DNA of 64,000 nucleotides from Piezodorus guildinii (lineage: Eukaryota; Arthropoda; Insecta; Hemiptera; Pentatomidae), in the NCBI GenBank assembly GCA_023052935.1, contig CM041292.1:95843237-95907236 (forward strand), in the 5' to 3' direction. Position numbers and translations under genes: made by a program. This document shows, one piece after another, positions 1-10,293 of this stretch (position 1 is the stretch's first letter; the number at the start of each line of letters is the position of its first letter). The notes under the pieces were generated by a model. It made no database searches and was not told where the DNA came from. It saw only the letters and a program-made list of their open reading frames with translations.

Positions 1-648
1 TTTCTTTAGTAACTAATGATAAGACTTATCTCAGAAGAGGTTATGAAACAATGACTAATTTAAATTGTGTTTGTGAGTGATTTAGCATTTAGTGAACTGT
101 TTCTAATTATATATTATAAATTTCTTCATCCGAATAGCAAAAGATATTGATCGATTCAATATAGATATTGTATCTATTCATAGCAAATACCTGTGATATT
201 TTATTAATCATCTGTTACATTGATAATATTGATATTATGTATTAGTGGTAGTTTCAAAATATTATTCTTTTTAGTGTCTACGGTAGTTTAACTTCTAAAT
301 GATAAGTGATACCCCTGCCATGCAGATCAATGGAACGACTTGGGTGGCACAGAAGCCTCCATCACGTGAATTTGAGGATTAGAACTTTCATCGTTGGTGT
401 TCTTGAATTGGTTAGTATTTTGATAACTATAATTAATTTATTTAACAAAAGTCTTATCTTTTACAATAATACTCATTGCAACACATTACAAGTACCTTGC
501 AACGAAATATGTGATAGGACCAAGAATATTATAATATATTATTATCTGTCGTCTACTATGTCCTACTCTTTTGAAGGTACTAATATTTCTCATTATAAAT
601 ATAAACTGTTTTATTATGATTTTATCACAGAAACTAGTCAGTTCTTTC
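1..648. other. No gene recognised
   Basis: AT-rich sequence. A short open frame from 306 has no family resemblance I recognise, and a second frame from the ATG at 322 stops after about 20 codons. A GT at 410 could be a splice donor, but no partner exon is visible. Nothing else is supportable. Confidence 0.4.
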
Positions 649-949
649 ACAAAAAACTTATTTCATGTCCAATAGAGCTTTGATCACGACAAAGCCTTTG
701 ACAACAAAATAATTATTATAAGACTGGTAATAAGTTAAGTATTCTGCTTTATGGCAAACACTATTGTATTTGCTCACCCAAGGCTCTAATTTTTCATAGC
801 ATTCATTACCTTGTGTGTCTACTTTATCACCTTGCAAACAACCGGTTTCTTAGTACTGTTTTACTTATTTTTTTTTTAAATTTTACTATAACAGCTGCAC
901 TGACATAATTAATCGCTGATGTTTGAAGATGAACTTGGCCTCTTTTATA
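649..949 (+). repeat. Repeat X, first copy, upstream of the 5' LTR
   Basis: About 300 bp that recurs with few differences at 2764-3062. It begins with ACAAAAAACTT and runs directly into the LTR at 950. Since it lies outside the TG...CA boundaries of the LTR, it looks like flanking DNA caught in a duplication with the LTR. The alternative is that X belongs to a longer LTR of about 460 bp. Confidence 0.75.
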
Positions 950-1114
950 TGTGACTACTAATTAGAACACATGTTTTTAATAAGAGCAGATTGTGAGTGG
1001 TTGTTGGAATAGTGTAGATCAAATGTGTTGTAATGTTTGTTATAGGTTAATGAAGTGCATTTTAAATTAGCACTTGGTTTGATTTAATAATTTAATGATA
1101 AGTAATATAAAACA
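950..1114 (+). repeat. 5' LTR (165 bp)
   Basis: Starts TGTGACTACTAATTAG and ends TATAAAACA. It matches 2660-2763 over its first ~104 bp and 3063-3226 over its whole length. The TG/CA ends, the following primer-binding-like site and the purine tract before the downstream copy fix its limits. Confidence 0.7.
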
Positions 1115-1132
1115 TGGTGTCAGGTTTTTACG
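1115..1132 (+). other. Putative primer-binding site
   Basis: TGGTGTCAGG directly abuts the CA end of the LTR, which is where the primer tRNA 3' end pairs in LTR retrotransposons. The tRNA partner was not determined. Confidence 0.5.
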
Positions 1133-1232
1133 GAGTGTCACGTTCCATAATTCTGTAATATTGGAATCGTATACTGTAACCATTATTCGTTTGAATAGTT
1201 ATATTGGCTGTACAGTTATTTAATCTTTCAGT

Positions 1233-2110
1233 ATGGATACAGAACTATTAACCAGAAAGAAATCAGTATTAAGGGGAAGATTAACGCGTATGTTAAGCTT
1301 CATATCATCTACTGATTTCCAAAATTCATCTTTATCAGAATTGAAAGAGAGGAGTAAAGATTCAGGTAAGATTTTTAATGAATTCAATGAACTATCAGTG
1401 CATTTAATAGACTCTCCAGACGATGCTTATATTGAAAAATTTGAGAAGGATTATTACCACATTAAAAGTGTTTTGGGAGAAAAAATAGCAGAAGCTTCCC
1501 AAAAAAATATCCATTATACAGCTTCCAGTTTTAATATTAAATGTGAAGTGGCACCGATTAGGATTCCAGTGTTTAAAGGGGACATAGAATTGTGGAACTC
1601 CTTTTATGAATTGTTTAGGTCTGTCGTTCATGAAAATCAATCGTTAGATGATATCCAACGTTTTTAGATCCTTAAATCATCACTGGAGGGAGAACCATTG
1701 GATAGGCTATCGGGACTGGACATAACCTCTGCTAATTATGCCGTTGCTCTTGATAGATTAATCGATGTTTATTAAACAAATAAATATGTTGTGTATAAAC
1801 ATTTATAGAGGGTTATAGACCATCCTATAGTAGAGTCAAGCGAGAGTATCAAAACTTTGGTTAATACTACCAGATCGGTCCTAAATGCTGTTAAAAGTTT
1901 TGGCATAAACATTGAAAGCTGGAATGATATCATACAATTTGTACTTTTGCGTAAACTTGATAAGGAGTCTAAGCATTTGTGGGAATTGCATGACAGTTCC
2001 ACTATTTTTTTTCCTATTGAGGAATTGCTAGGATTTTTAGAGAAGCAGGCCCACATCCGGCGTGATGATCCCATAGAGATTTCTGAATATGTAGACGTAA
2101 ATGATGTGCG
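1233..2110 (+). pseudogene. BEL/Pao-type gag (DUF1759-like), broken
   Basis: The frame opens with ATG at 1233 and encodes a charged N-terminus. The hallmark DUF1759 region follows: a proline-phenylalanine-glycine core (IPVFKGDIELW) and SVVHENQSL near 1560-1650. At 1665-1667 a TAG interrupts the frame just before ILKSSLEGE, the normal continuation of this domain. Further stops follow near 1773 and 1806. From 1857 the frame is open again and encodes the gag middle region (NTTRSVLNAVKSFG, FVLLRKLD). The product would be the structural protein that packages element RNA in cytoplasmic virus-like particles. With several stops it is a pseudogene. Confidence 0.7.
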
Positions 2111-2143
2111 AGAAAAAAACAAAACAAAGTATCACCGACGAAT

Positions 2144-2608
2144 TTCAGGAAATGTTCTCGCTGTGGGATCTACCACAAATTTCGTTGCTGTCCTGCATGG
2201 GGAAAAACTTGTATTCGTTGTAAAGGAAAAAATCATTTTGCTATCACTTGCTTAGTGGATGGACTGGACTCCGAGAATGTTAATAAATTAGAATCGAAAA
2301 ATGTACATGGCATTATTGATGAAACTTTTTCCATTGATGAAGTAGGGTTTCAAAATAGGTCTGCACGGAAAAATATTAAAGAGCTTGAATTAAGGCCTGG
2401 AGATCTAATCTCAGTTCAGTATCGAAATGAAGAAAAGTGGCACCAAGGAAATGTTCTTCAAAAGCACGAAGCGCCAAGATCATACTTAGTTGAGGATCTT
2501 GACACAGGCCGAGTCGTCAGGCGAAATAGATTACATCTTCGCCCGCTCTTGTTTAGTGAAGATAAAAGAGAACGACCAATGGATCTACCAACATCAAGAC
2601 CTCAGTGA
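2144..2608 (+). pseudogene. Gag zinc knuckles fused to integrase C-terminus
   Basis: In a different frame from the upstream gag, 2148-2250 encodes two CCHC-type knuckles. The second is clear: CIRCKGKNHFAITC fits CX2CX4HX4C. The same frame continues without a stop through an acidic linker into an integrase C-terminal domain at about 2390-2560 (RPGDLISVQYRN, then RVVRRNRLHLRP) and ends at 2606-2608. In intact Gypsy elements the knuckle and this tail are separated by several kb of pol, so an in-frame deletion joined them. The tail resembles Gypsy (K02A2.6-like) integrases more than BEL ones. This is judged from motifs only. Confidence 0.65.
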
Positions 2609-2639
2609 TCCAGGAATGTGCCAGCCAGGCCAATATATT

Positions 2640-2659
2640 GAAAGGGAGAGGATGTTATA
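2640..2659 (+). other. Polypurine tract
   Basis: The run GAAAGGGAGAGGA, then TGTTATA, lies immediately before the TG start of the LTR copy at 2660. That is the position of the plus-strand primer in LTR retrotransposons. Confidence 0.55.
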
Positions 2660-2763
2660 TGTGACTACTAATTAGAACACATCTTTTTAATAATATCAGA
2701 TTGTGAGTGGTTGTTGGAACAGTGAGGATCAAATGTGTTGTAATGCTTTTTATAGGTTAATGA
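2660..2763 (+). repeat. Partial LTR copy
   Basis: Matches the first ~104 bp of the 5' LTR and then switches abruptly, after TTAATGAA, into the second copy of repeat X. Confidence 0.7.
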
Positions 2764-3062
2764 ACAAAAAACTTACTTCATGGCCAATAGAGCTTTGACA
2801 CGACAAAGCCTTTGACAACAAAATAATTATTATAAGACTGGTAATAAGTTGAGAATTCCGCTTTATGGCAAACACTATTGTATTTGCTCACCGAAGGCTC
2901 TAATTTTTCATAGCATTCCTTACCTTGTTTGTCTACTTTATCACCTTGCAAACAACCGGTTTCTTAGTGCTGTTTTACTTTTTTTTTTTAACATTTTACT
3001 ATAACGGCTGCACTGACATAATTAATCGCTGATGTTTAAAGATTACCTTGTCCTTTGTTATA
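2764..3062 (+). repeat. Repeat X, second copy
   Basis: Near-identical to 649-949 and again followed directly by an LTR copy. Its presence between a partial and a complete LTR shows a rearrangement after insertion. Confidence 0.75.
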
Positions 3063-3226
3063 TGTGACTACTAATTAGGACACATGTTTTTAATAAGAGC
3101 AGATTGTGAGTGGTTGTTGGAATAGTGTAGATCAAATGTGTTGTAATGTTTGTTATAGATTAATGAAGTGCATTTTGAATTAGTACTTGTTTTGATTCAA
3201 TAATTTAAGGTAAGTAATATAAAACA
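3063..3226 (+). repeat. Second complete LTR copy
   Basis: Nearly identical to 950-1114, ending TATAAAACA at 3226. Beyond it the sequence is unrelated to the element interior, so this is a true outer end. Confidence 0.7.
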
Positions 3227-4303
3227 GCCTTGTTGTACTTTTTCCGGTCAGCTGCAAGCCCGTTGAAAACTCAAACATTCAAGCCCTCAGACCCTGGGTT
3301 CCTCCACTGTTTCTGCGTTCAGACGTCTTTAGAAATATTCATTCGACCTTTTCCTTCTAAAGTCTCTGTGATTATTGCACAACCGAGGCTGTTAACATTT
3401 CACTAAATGGCTGTAAAAATTAACAGAAAACACCTTATAAGCAGTGATCAGAAATCTAAAAATCCGGTAATTCCTGCAGTATGAGGAAGAATATTCCCCT
3501 TGAATAAGTGTGCCGTTACGGATTCCTTTTTTTTTTTCTTTAATATCTGCAATAAAATGAGTTATCATGAGTATCAATCAAGTAAATGTTTATAAGACTT
3601 CGAAAAAAGTTCAAAAGGCGTTTACTTAAACCGTTGAATTTCCTGTGGGCAACCCGCGATAGCCCAGGAACTTCCTAGACCTCAACTAGTAGCCAGAAAG
3701 ACTAATGACAAAGACTGGACCCCCAGCTTCGTGTAATTCCCATAACAGCCCCACTTTCTTTGTCATGATCACCGAGAGGAGATTCCAAAATATAGTATTT
3801 TTGAAAAGAAGAGGGATAGAAGTGATGAGGGCGATAATAGAGAATCAGAGAGGGTCAGCTGAAGTCCAGCGAGAGAGCCAGTCGAGTTCAAGAAGAGGAG
3901 AGTGGTATAGGAGGGATAGAAGAAGCAGAGATTCGAGAGAGCCTAGATGGGACTCCTGCGACAAATTCCACCAAGTGTCATGAGGTAACTTCTTTGTAAT
4001 ATTGTTTGGCTAAGCTGTTAGTAATGATTCTCTCAGTATTATCCTTCAAAGATCAAGGTATTGTGTAAATAGATTGTATATGTTTAAGTTAATTTAAATA
4101 ATAATGTTATTTATTGAAACCTAGTTAATTTAATCTTCTTCTGAGTGCCACCTACTTGGATTGGTAAACAAGATACCTTTGAAATAGAACTCGAATGGTT
4201 CCAAAAGATAGTATATAAATATATTAAATATATTAATTAATACAGTTTCGAAGGTACCGCTGCCTTAGAAAAGCAATCTGTCAAAAACATATATATACAT
4301 TGT

Positions 4304-4306
<3 letters not shown>
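3227..4306. other. No gene recognised
   Basis: A 92-codon frame at 3705-3983 is rich in Arg, Ser and Glu toward its end, but no family or splice context supports it. No other structure is recognised. Confidence 0.35.

Positions 4307-4362
<56 letters not shown>
4307..4362. repeat. (AC)n/(AT)n microsatellite
   Basis: Uninterrupted AC dinucleotides for about 48 bp followed by a short AT run. Confidence 0.95.
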
Positions 4363-4363
<1 letters not shown>

Positions 4364-5360
4364 AAATGTGTGTGGATTCGTATCTATGATTATATACGGT
4401 CTTTTTAAACTGAATTTATTGCGTAGAACAATGTAAGGGTTCAATTATATTATGTCTGTCTAATGTATTAAGATAATTTTAAAAAAAAAGGAAAAAAACG
4501 TTGTATATAGTATAAAAGTTATATATTGTCTATGTATTGTATTGTATTATATATTGAAGTATGGGAGTGAGAGAAAAAATAAGATACACAAATAAAAAAA
4601 AAAAGCCTCAAGGCCTACATGGGCATGGCAAAAAACTCAGTACTGGAATAATATACAAGTAAATATAATTGAGCAGCTATTTTAATACCCCAACCCTAAT
4701 CCTAGTCCGAAATAATCTATATCTCAAATCATATTCTAGGTATTATAAAAAGGTTTTTAGGAAATGATTCATGAGATTTCATATTAAATGTTATTTATTT
4801 AGGGGTTCGTTTGGTTCATTTCAATATTCAGACGGACAAGTTTAGTGGATGGTGTGTGCTTGAATAGTTAAATAAAGAACAACTTATATCTTAGATTCTA
4901 TTAGTAAAACAAATTTTAAAAATATAAAATATTTCGGTTGTAAATGATCATTCGTAATAGCGAACGACTGAACTTTTCGTTGATGATGGGGTAAAAGAAA
5001 AATGAAATATGGAGTTACTGAAGAAGTTGTCCTGAACACAACCTTTCATGCCATTTCAAGACATAAATACTTAAAGAAATATAATTAAACTATTGTTTTA
5101 TAAAAAGAAGCAGGAACTAGGTTAAACATCAAGTAGTCTAACTTTCTAGCCCCACTTTATTCGACTGATGATGAAGGTATCTTTATAATTAGTTTTACTA
5201 GGAAACCGTAACAGTTGTTTTGAAAGTATCTTAAAGATAAATTAATACAAAAACAAAGTATAATTTTAGACATTATCAGTTATTTCATCCTCAATGTTGT
5301 TTAACGGCACCATCAAAAGCAGTTATTTATGAAATAATTCATGAAACACTTTTGTTTAAA
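4363..5360. other. No gene recognised
   Basis: AT-rich sequence with short A-runs near 4480 and 4590. No open frame of interest or recognised repeat. Confidence 0.35.
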
Positions 5361-5660
5361 AAAAAATCAGGTGCGGACAACACACGACTTTCACTTACCT
5401 CCGTTTTTAAAATCAATTAAAGAATTTTCAAATACAGTAAGATATCAAGATGAGTGGAACCATTAAAGAATTCATTAAATGAAATTTCTATAGTAGCATG
5501 TGTTTTATTAAAAAATCCATTATATTATTATTATCCAAAATAATCACTTAGTTTTATCGTCTCTTCATCACTCTCTATTAACTTTTAAAAGCTAGTGTAT
5601 AAGATAATATTTTATTTTACAATCTTAGCTTTCCAACGGTATATCATACATGTATATTAA
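5361..5660 (+). repeat. M1 dispersed repeat, head fragment
   Basis: Shares the M1 head (ATC-GGTGCG-CAACACACGACTTTCACTTACCTCCG) and the following ~280 bp with 61780-62060, including the CCAACGGTATAT motif near 5635. It is cut off at 5660 by the 3' tail of the LINE that follows. Confidence 0.75.
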
Positions 5661-5867
5661 TAATAATAATAATAAATTCTTTATTTATTCTGGGACAAGT
5701 CACTTTAGAATAATATTACAAATTTTCATAAAGAAACCTTAGTGTCTTAGAGTATAATAAAACAAACAAAATAATAAGAATAAAGACAAATGAACTATTA
5801 TAATAAATTAAAATTTACCTTCTAATAATTAATAACAAAACTATAAAAACCAAATTAATAAAAAATG

Positions 5868-5868
5868 C

Positions 5869-5939
<71 letters not shown>

Positions 5940-5940
5940 T

Positions 5941-5978
<38 letters not shown>
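5868..5978. repeat. (AT)n and (AC)n microsatellites
   Basis: About 58 bp of AT, a short mixed ACATAT stretch, then about 30 bp of AC. They lie in the 3' UTR of the surrounding LINE. Confidence 0.95.
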
Positions 5979-5987
<9 letters not shown>

Positions 5988-6858
5988 CATACATATACAC
6001 ATATGTATATTTGTACATATACATATACACATATACACATACTATACATATACATACATACAAATCTGAAATACAAATTTTAATTAAAATAACTTTATAA
6101 TATTGGTGAAATATTGATGAAATGATACAGCAAATGTGCAAATACAACACAAATAAAATATTATATTTAAATTATCGTTTCTATGTTTTTTACTGCTTTT
6201 TATAGAAATTTTTTAATCTATTTAGGGCTCTTTGGGAATTGGATAGAAAGGAAGTGATAGAATAGTCGGGATTTAAAGGAAGGAAGAGTGTCAGAGTGAC
6301 GAATATATGAAGGAATAGAATACCATACGGACGAGGAACGGATGAGGAACGATCTGTCTCGAAAGCTGCGGTTCGATGGGGCGTTACATACAGGTCTGAA
6401 GTCCGCGAACGAGTGTTTCGGGAGTGGACGGAGGATATAAATGAAAACATTTCTGGGATGTAGGATGGGCGGTGGAATTGGAGAACTCGAAAGAGGAAGG
6501 TTGCCAGGAAGTACTTACATCGGTAGGACGGGAAAAGCCACTTCAACTCTTCATAGAAGTGGGTGACAGAAGTGTCCTTGGATACTGAAGATAAAGCGTA
6601 ATAAGCAGTTGAATAATCGTTTTAGTTTAGCTCCAAGATCCCCAGAGACACCCCCATACACCGCACATCAGTAGTCGAAGTGGGGGAATATTAAGGTGCG
6701 AATCAGGAGTCAACGGGTTTCAAATGGAAGAAGGTGACGGTAATGATTTAGGAGTTTTAAGGTGGATATGGTGCGTCGAGAGATTTCAGAGACATGGTTC
6801 TTCCAAGAAAGAATTTGATCGATGGTGATCCCAAGGTTTTTAACGGTTTGGTGGAAGG

Positions 6859-7077
6859 TTATTGGATTTTATTGAGGAACATTGTTAGGATTGGAAGAAG
6901 GGTTTTAAGGAGGGAATTGGAGCCTATTACAATCGCCTTTGTCTTCTCTGCATTTAACTTAAGCTTGTTGGCTGATGCCCAATAACTAATTCTGTTCAAA
7001 TCTTGAAGTTTTTCAGTCGCTTGTAATAGGTCCGAAGGTGGGAAGGATAGGTAAATTTGGATGTCATCTCTATACAT
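6859..7077 (-). pseudogene. LINE reverse transcriptase fragment, catalytic box region
   Basis: Seventy-two codons beginning at the catalytic box YRDDIQIYLSF, where Ala of the usual YADD is replaced by Arg. The motif KLKLNAEKTKAIVIG (RT domain D) follows. The two aspartates are kept, but the Arg substitution and frame breaks on both sides indicate a dead copy. Confidence 0.75.
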
Positions 7078-7387
7078 ATGGTATTAGGAGTGGTATATAT
7101 GATGGGGAAGATCATTGATATACATAGCAAACAGAGTGGGAGATAGCGATGAGCCCTGCGGAACGCCACAGGATAGAGGCAAAGTCTTGGAAGGAGTTTG
7201 GCCTGGAACTACCACGTACTGTGAGCGGTCGGAAAGAAAGGATTTGAACCAGCACAAAGAACTGTTGGATAATGGGAGTTTTTAGTTTAGTTAGAAGGAT
7301 TGTATGGTCAACGGTATCGAAGGCTTTGGAAAAATCTAGGAGTATTAGAATGGTTATTTTTTGGTGTTCAATGGCGGATTGGAGGTC

Positions 7388-7627
7388 TTAGATTATTTTT
7401 AGGAGAGCAGATTGTGTTGAATAACCTGGTCGGAAGCCGGATTTGATTGGATTGATAAGGGAGCGTTCTTCAAGAAAATTTGGTAACTGATTTTGAACAT
7501 TGCGTTCCAGTGGTTTAGAAAGCAGAGATATAGGATGGAAGTCTGATGGTAAGGAAGGATTAGGAATTTTATTTAGTGGCCGAACTAAGGCGGTTTTATA
7601 AGATGTAGGAAAAATGGAGTTTTGCAA
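7388..7627 (-). pseudogene. LINE reverse transcriptase fragment, N-terminal palm
   Basis: Eighty codons with FPTSYKTALVRPLNK, PISLLSKPLERN and SGFRPGYSTQSALL, the RT0-RT2 motifs of CR1/L2-type LINEs. The frame breaks before the catalytic AFD motif, which lies in another frame at about 7320. Confidence 0.8.
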
Positions 7628-7964
7628 GGAAAAGTTGTAAATATGATATAGGATCGGTAGAAGAGCTGGGAGACAGGATTTAATTTATTTTACTGGAATG
7701 TTGTCCGGTCCGTAATCGTTTGTGAGGGATTTATGAATAATAGTTATTAGTTCGTCATATGGAACATGGGAAAAGAAAAAACTTTCTGGATTAAAGCTAT
7801 GATGTTGAATAATCGGTTGTGGAAGATGAACCAGGAGATAGGGATTCGAAATAATTATTGAGATCGTCTAGTGTAAGAGGAATAGTATTGCATTTATTGG
7901 ATTCTGGAAGGGATAATTTTCGGAGTATTACTGTTCCTATGTTTAAAAACAAAAAATTGCATTA

Positions 7965-8535
7965 ACTTTTTTTTCAGTTTTCTCCTTTATTTGTTTTTCA
8001 AATTCGCTCAACTTGCATATTTACCTGTAATTTATCAATGTTAACAAGATAATATGGTTATGTTTATAGAATCTTCGAAACTAAAGCTATATTGGAGAAA
8101 GAAAAATTAAAATATCGGAATTTATGCTCTGTCAGACTATTTTCATCAGAATTAAACCTACATAGCGTTAAAGCCCATTAAATTTTACATCGATGTAGCG
8201 AGTTTAATTAAACTCGTTAGAGTCGTTTCGAGAAAATCGTAAAAATGTGCAAAATGCGTGGTATAAAGTGGCTCTTCTGTAAGGCTGATTTTGATGAAAA
8301 AGGTTTTGTTACGTCTCGGGCGTATAGTTGTCTGAAATATGAAATTCTATTTTCGTACGACTAATGGCTTTTGCGCTAGACTTACCACACACACATACCT
8401 TTTTTTGGGACTTGGTCATTTGGACTCAGAAGACCCTGAAACATTATTTCCGTTGAAAACTGGAATTCGAAATTTTTTACCATCGCAATACTTTCCCTAA
8501 CTATATATAGTGAGTGAAAGTAAAACACATTATTT
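7965..8535 (+). repeat. M1 dispersed repeat, 3' two-thirds
   Basis: Aligns by eye with 62110-62690: TTCGCTCAACTTGCATATTTACC, the TCGTAAAAATGTGCAAAATGCGTG block, TCTCGGGCGTATAGTTGTCT, the TACCACACACAC site, TTTGGACTCAG, and a terminal GAGTGAAAGTAAA. The head is missing. Confidence 0.8.
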
Positions 8536-8573
8536 AGGTGATTGAAATTTTCAAATAATAGTTATATTTTTAT

Positions 8574-8844
8574 GGAGAGCCCGTGGCTGAGTGGCTAGCG
8601 AGGTATTCTCTCATGCTACAGGTTCTGAGTTCGAATCATATTCCCTGCGGGGCTTTTATAAGAGTGTAAAAAAATGGGGATTAACTCACAGCCTCTCCCC
8701 CGGGTATGTGAGACCCGTCAGCCAAAGGGTGGCCACTCACAAAATTAGTCGTAGGGAGTGATGACCCTAAACTAAAAACACCACGGATGTTACACCACGA
8801 GACCTAGGGCCTACACGGCCTGTCGCGCCACTGGAAGAAGAATA
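8574..8844 (+). mobile_element. tRNA-derived SINE (family 1) with 14-bp target duplication
   Basis: The 5' end resembles a tRNA gene: A-box-like TGGCTGAGTGG at 8584-8594 and B-box-like GAGTTCGAATC at 8627-8637. The body is GC-richer than its surroundings and ends GGAAGAAGAATA. The insertion is flanked by a perfect direct repeat AGTTATATTTTTAT at 8560-8573 and 8845-8858. SINEs are transcribed by RNA polymerase III from these boxes and mobilised by a LINE. Two older - strand relatives lie at 35270-35430 and 45850-46025. It is not a functional tRNA, as no acceptor stem closes. Confidence 0.85.
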
Positions 8845-8935
8845 AGTTATATTTTTATTATCGAAATGATTCACAGAATTGCTTTGCTCGAGAAATCAAC
8901 AATTCTTACCTATTAAAAGTGATAGCATTCTGCCA

Positions 8936-9245
8936 TTGAATACATTTTTACTTACCATTACCTATATATGAAACATACAGTATGAGAATGTATTGCGAAC
9001 GTGAACATTTTCGAATTCGAGTTTTCACTGGGAATACAGGTTTCAGGGCTCCTGAGTCCAAATAACTGATTCTGTATACGTGTGGTAAGTTTAGCTCGAA
9101 AAGGATGTCGTATAAAAATATTAGTTAAGATTTTAGGAGATGTTACAAAATCGTTTTCTTGGACATCGGCCTACCATAAGAGCAATTTTATACCATTAAT
9201 TTTGCACCTATTTTTTGTTTTTTTCAAAAACGTTGGAGCCAAAAT
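8936..9245 (-). repeat. M1 dispersed repeat, tail half
   Basis: Reverse orientation: CTTACCATTACCTATATATGAAA at the terminal end, TTTCAGGGCTCCTGAGTCCAAATAA, the GTGTGGTAAG site, and a GCACCTATTTTTTG block at the inner end. Confidence 0.75.
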
Positions 9246-9289
9246 GTGCTTTTGATAAAACTTGCTATATCGATGTCAAAAGAAAAGCT

Positions 9290-9480
9290 CTCACCTTTAA
9301 ATTCCTACCCATATAACAACAACTTTTGATCATTCCTTTCTTTTCCGCTCTGCTAATCTCTGGCATTCCCTACCTACTCATATCCTTCATGCTTCTTCTT
9401 TATCAGCATTCAATACCTCCTGTATTCCCAAACAGACGTTTAACATCAATGACGTTTATTGTTTATTTGTTCTTCCCAAT
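9290..9480 (+). pseudogene. CR1-like LINE C-terminal scrap
   Basis: The + strand reads FLFRSANLWHSLPTHI then ASSLSAFN, the conserved last residues of the CR1/L2-like ORF seen also at 6190-6330 and 54590-54670. Only about 60 codons survive, with no 3' UTR. Confidence 0.65.
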
Positions 9481-9949
9481 CTTTTTTTTTTCGCCATAGC
9501 AAGGATGTCCTTCGTGGCTCCACTCGCGGTGTTGGCCTTTGATACTGCCTCTCTAGCGGCTTTTAAAAATAAGCCGGACTTTGATAATATGACTCCTAGG
9601 TAATTTGTGTTTTCAACCATTTCGATGATCTGATAATTATAAACAAATCTGTTTTATAAGAAAAAAAGTAAAAAAAATCTCCACTAAAAATAATGTTACA
9701 AAACAAAAATGGTTCATGTTCTAATGATTCTCCAATGATTGAATAAAAAAATCAGATTAACCGCCAACTGCAGTTGTTCTCAGAAACACTTTTTTTTATA
9801 AATTTAATAAAGTACGTAACAGATCACTCCATGTTAATTAGTTTTCATATTGCTTTACTATTGATCAATAAATAGAATATACTCTTCATAGGAAACATAT
9901 TTGTTTGTTTTGTTTTTTTCACTTAACTTCACTTTATGCTACAGTGATT
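9481..9949. other. No gene recognised
   Basis: A GC-richer stretch at 9500-9580 may be old repeat, but I do not recognise it. The rest is AT-rich. Confidence 0.3.
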
Positions 9950-10179
9950 AATTGGGTGATGCTGCACCGGGAGTCCTGAATTTTGCCTAACCAGGTTTTA
10001 TTAGGATAGGGATCTTTAGCGAGTACCTAACATCGCACAGACTCGGGACCACGTTTTAACGTCCCCTTCGAACGGATGGCATGACTAAGGATTTTTTACT
10101 CCCATTAAAAAATCCTAGGACCACCTGCGGGTTTGAACCCATGACTTTTGGCATTAGGAGGCTGTTATGCTAACTGTTA
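9950..10179 (-). mobile_element. tRNA-derived SINE (family 2), interrupted by the Gypsy element
   Basis: On the - strand the sequence reads TAGCATAACAG, then GTCATGGGTTCAAACCCGC (B-box-like), then a body with TTTTAATGGGAGTAAAAAATCC and TTCGAAGGGGACGTTA. The same blocks recur on the + strand at 60165-60300. At 10180 the tRNA-like head is cut by the LTR of the Gypsy element. Its presumed continuation, weakly matching, begins at 14134. Confidence 0.7.
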
Positions 10180-10293
10180 TGTCATTAATATATAAGAATC
10201 AAAGAACGTACTATTTGTTTTGAACATTTTCATAACAATGAATGACCTCAATACTTATTCTAATAATGTTTATAACATATGTTCTGATAATCA
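10180..10293 (-). repeat. Gypsy 3' LTR (114 bp)
   Basis: In element sense it starts TGATTATCAG and ends TTAATGACA. The stop codon of the integrase frame is the TGA that opens this LTR. Confidence 0.85.

Larger units (their letters stand above)
950..3226 (+). mobile_element. Degenerate, internally deleted LTR retrotransposon
   Basis: The 5' LTR (950-1114) starts TG and ends CA. It is followed at once by a primer-binding-site-like TGGTGTCAGG at 1115. The interior holds a broken gag, zinc knuckles and an integrase C-terminus; protease, reverse transcriptase, RNase H and the integrase core are absent. A purine tract at 2640-2652 precedes a partial LTR (2660-2763), then repeat X again, then a complete LTR (3063-3226). 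The gag resembles BEL/Pao DUF1759 proteins, while the knuckle and integrase tail look Gypsy-like, so the element may be chimeric or a deletion derivative. It cannot be autonomous. Confidence 0.75.
5662..7950 (-). mobile_element. CR1/L2-like LINE, 5'-truncated and degenerate
   Basis: Read on the - strand, RT motifs appear in order: PISLLSKPLE and SGFRPGYSTQSALL at 7627-7388; AFDTVDHTIL at about 7320; GVPQGS at about 7165; the catalytic box as YRDDIQIY at 7077; then the thumb and the usual C-terminus (RTSDLYVTPHRT) at about 6400. Several frame breaks separate them. The 3' end at 5662-5710 reads GTCCCAGAATAAATAAAG followed by a TTA repeat, an end shared by four other copies in this window. The endonuclease is missing. 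The 3' UTR contains the microsatellites at 5868-5978. Confidence 0.8.

Noticed and set aside
306..683. 125-codon frame near the left edge
   Set aside because: It runs into repeat X and an AT-rich tract; no domain is recognised.
649..1114. Treating X plus LTR as one ~460-bp LTR
   Set aside because: Only the 165-bp part has TG/CA ends, and the purine tract at 2640 directly precedes that part, not X. Not fully excluded.
3705..3983. 92-codon frame with Arg/Ser-rich end
   Set aside because: No family resemblance, no splice sites or promoter evidence; length is within chance expectation.
5165..5215. CTGATGATGAAGG near a GGAAACC as a hammerhead
   Set aside because: The intervening sequence cannot form helix II and helix I partners are absent.
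5815..6150. Overlapping frames rich in Ile/Tyr/Val on both strands
   Set aside because: They are translations of AT and AC dinucleotide repeats, not genes.
8584..8640. Possible tRNA gene
   Set aside because: A and B boxes are present, but no acceptor stem or full cloverleaf closes. The 271-bp body and target duplication mark a SINE.
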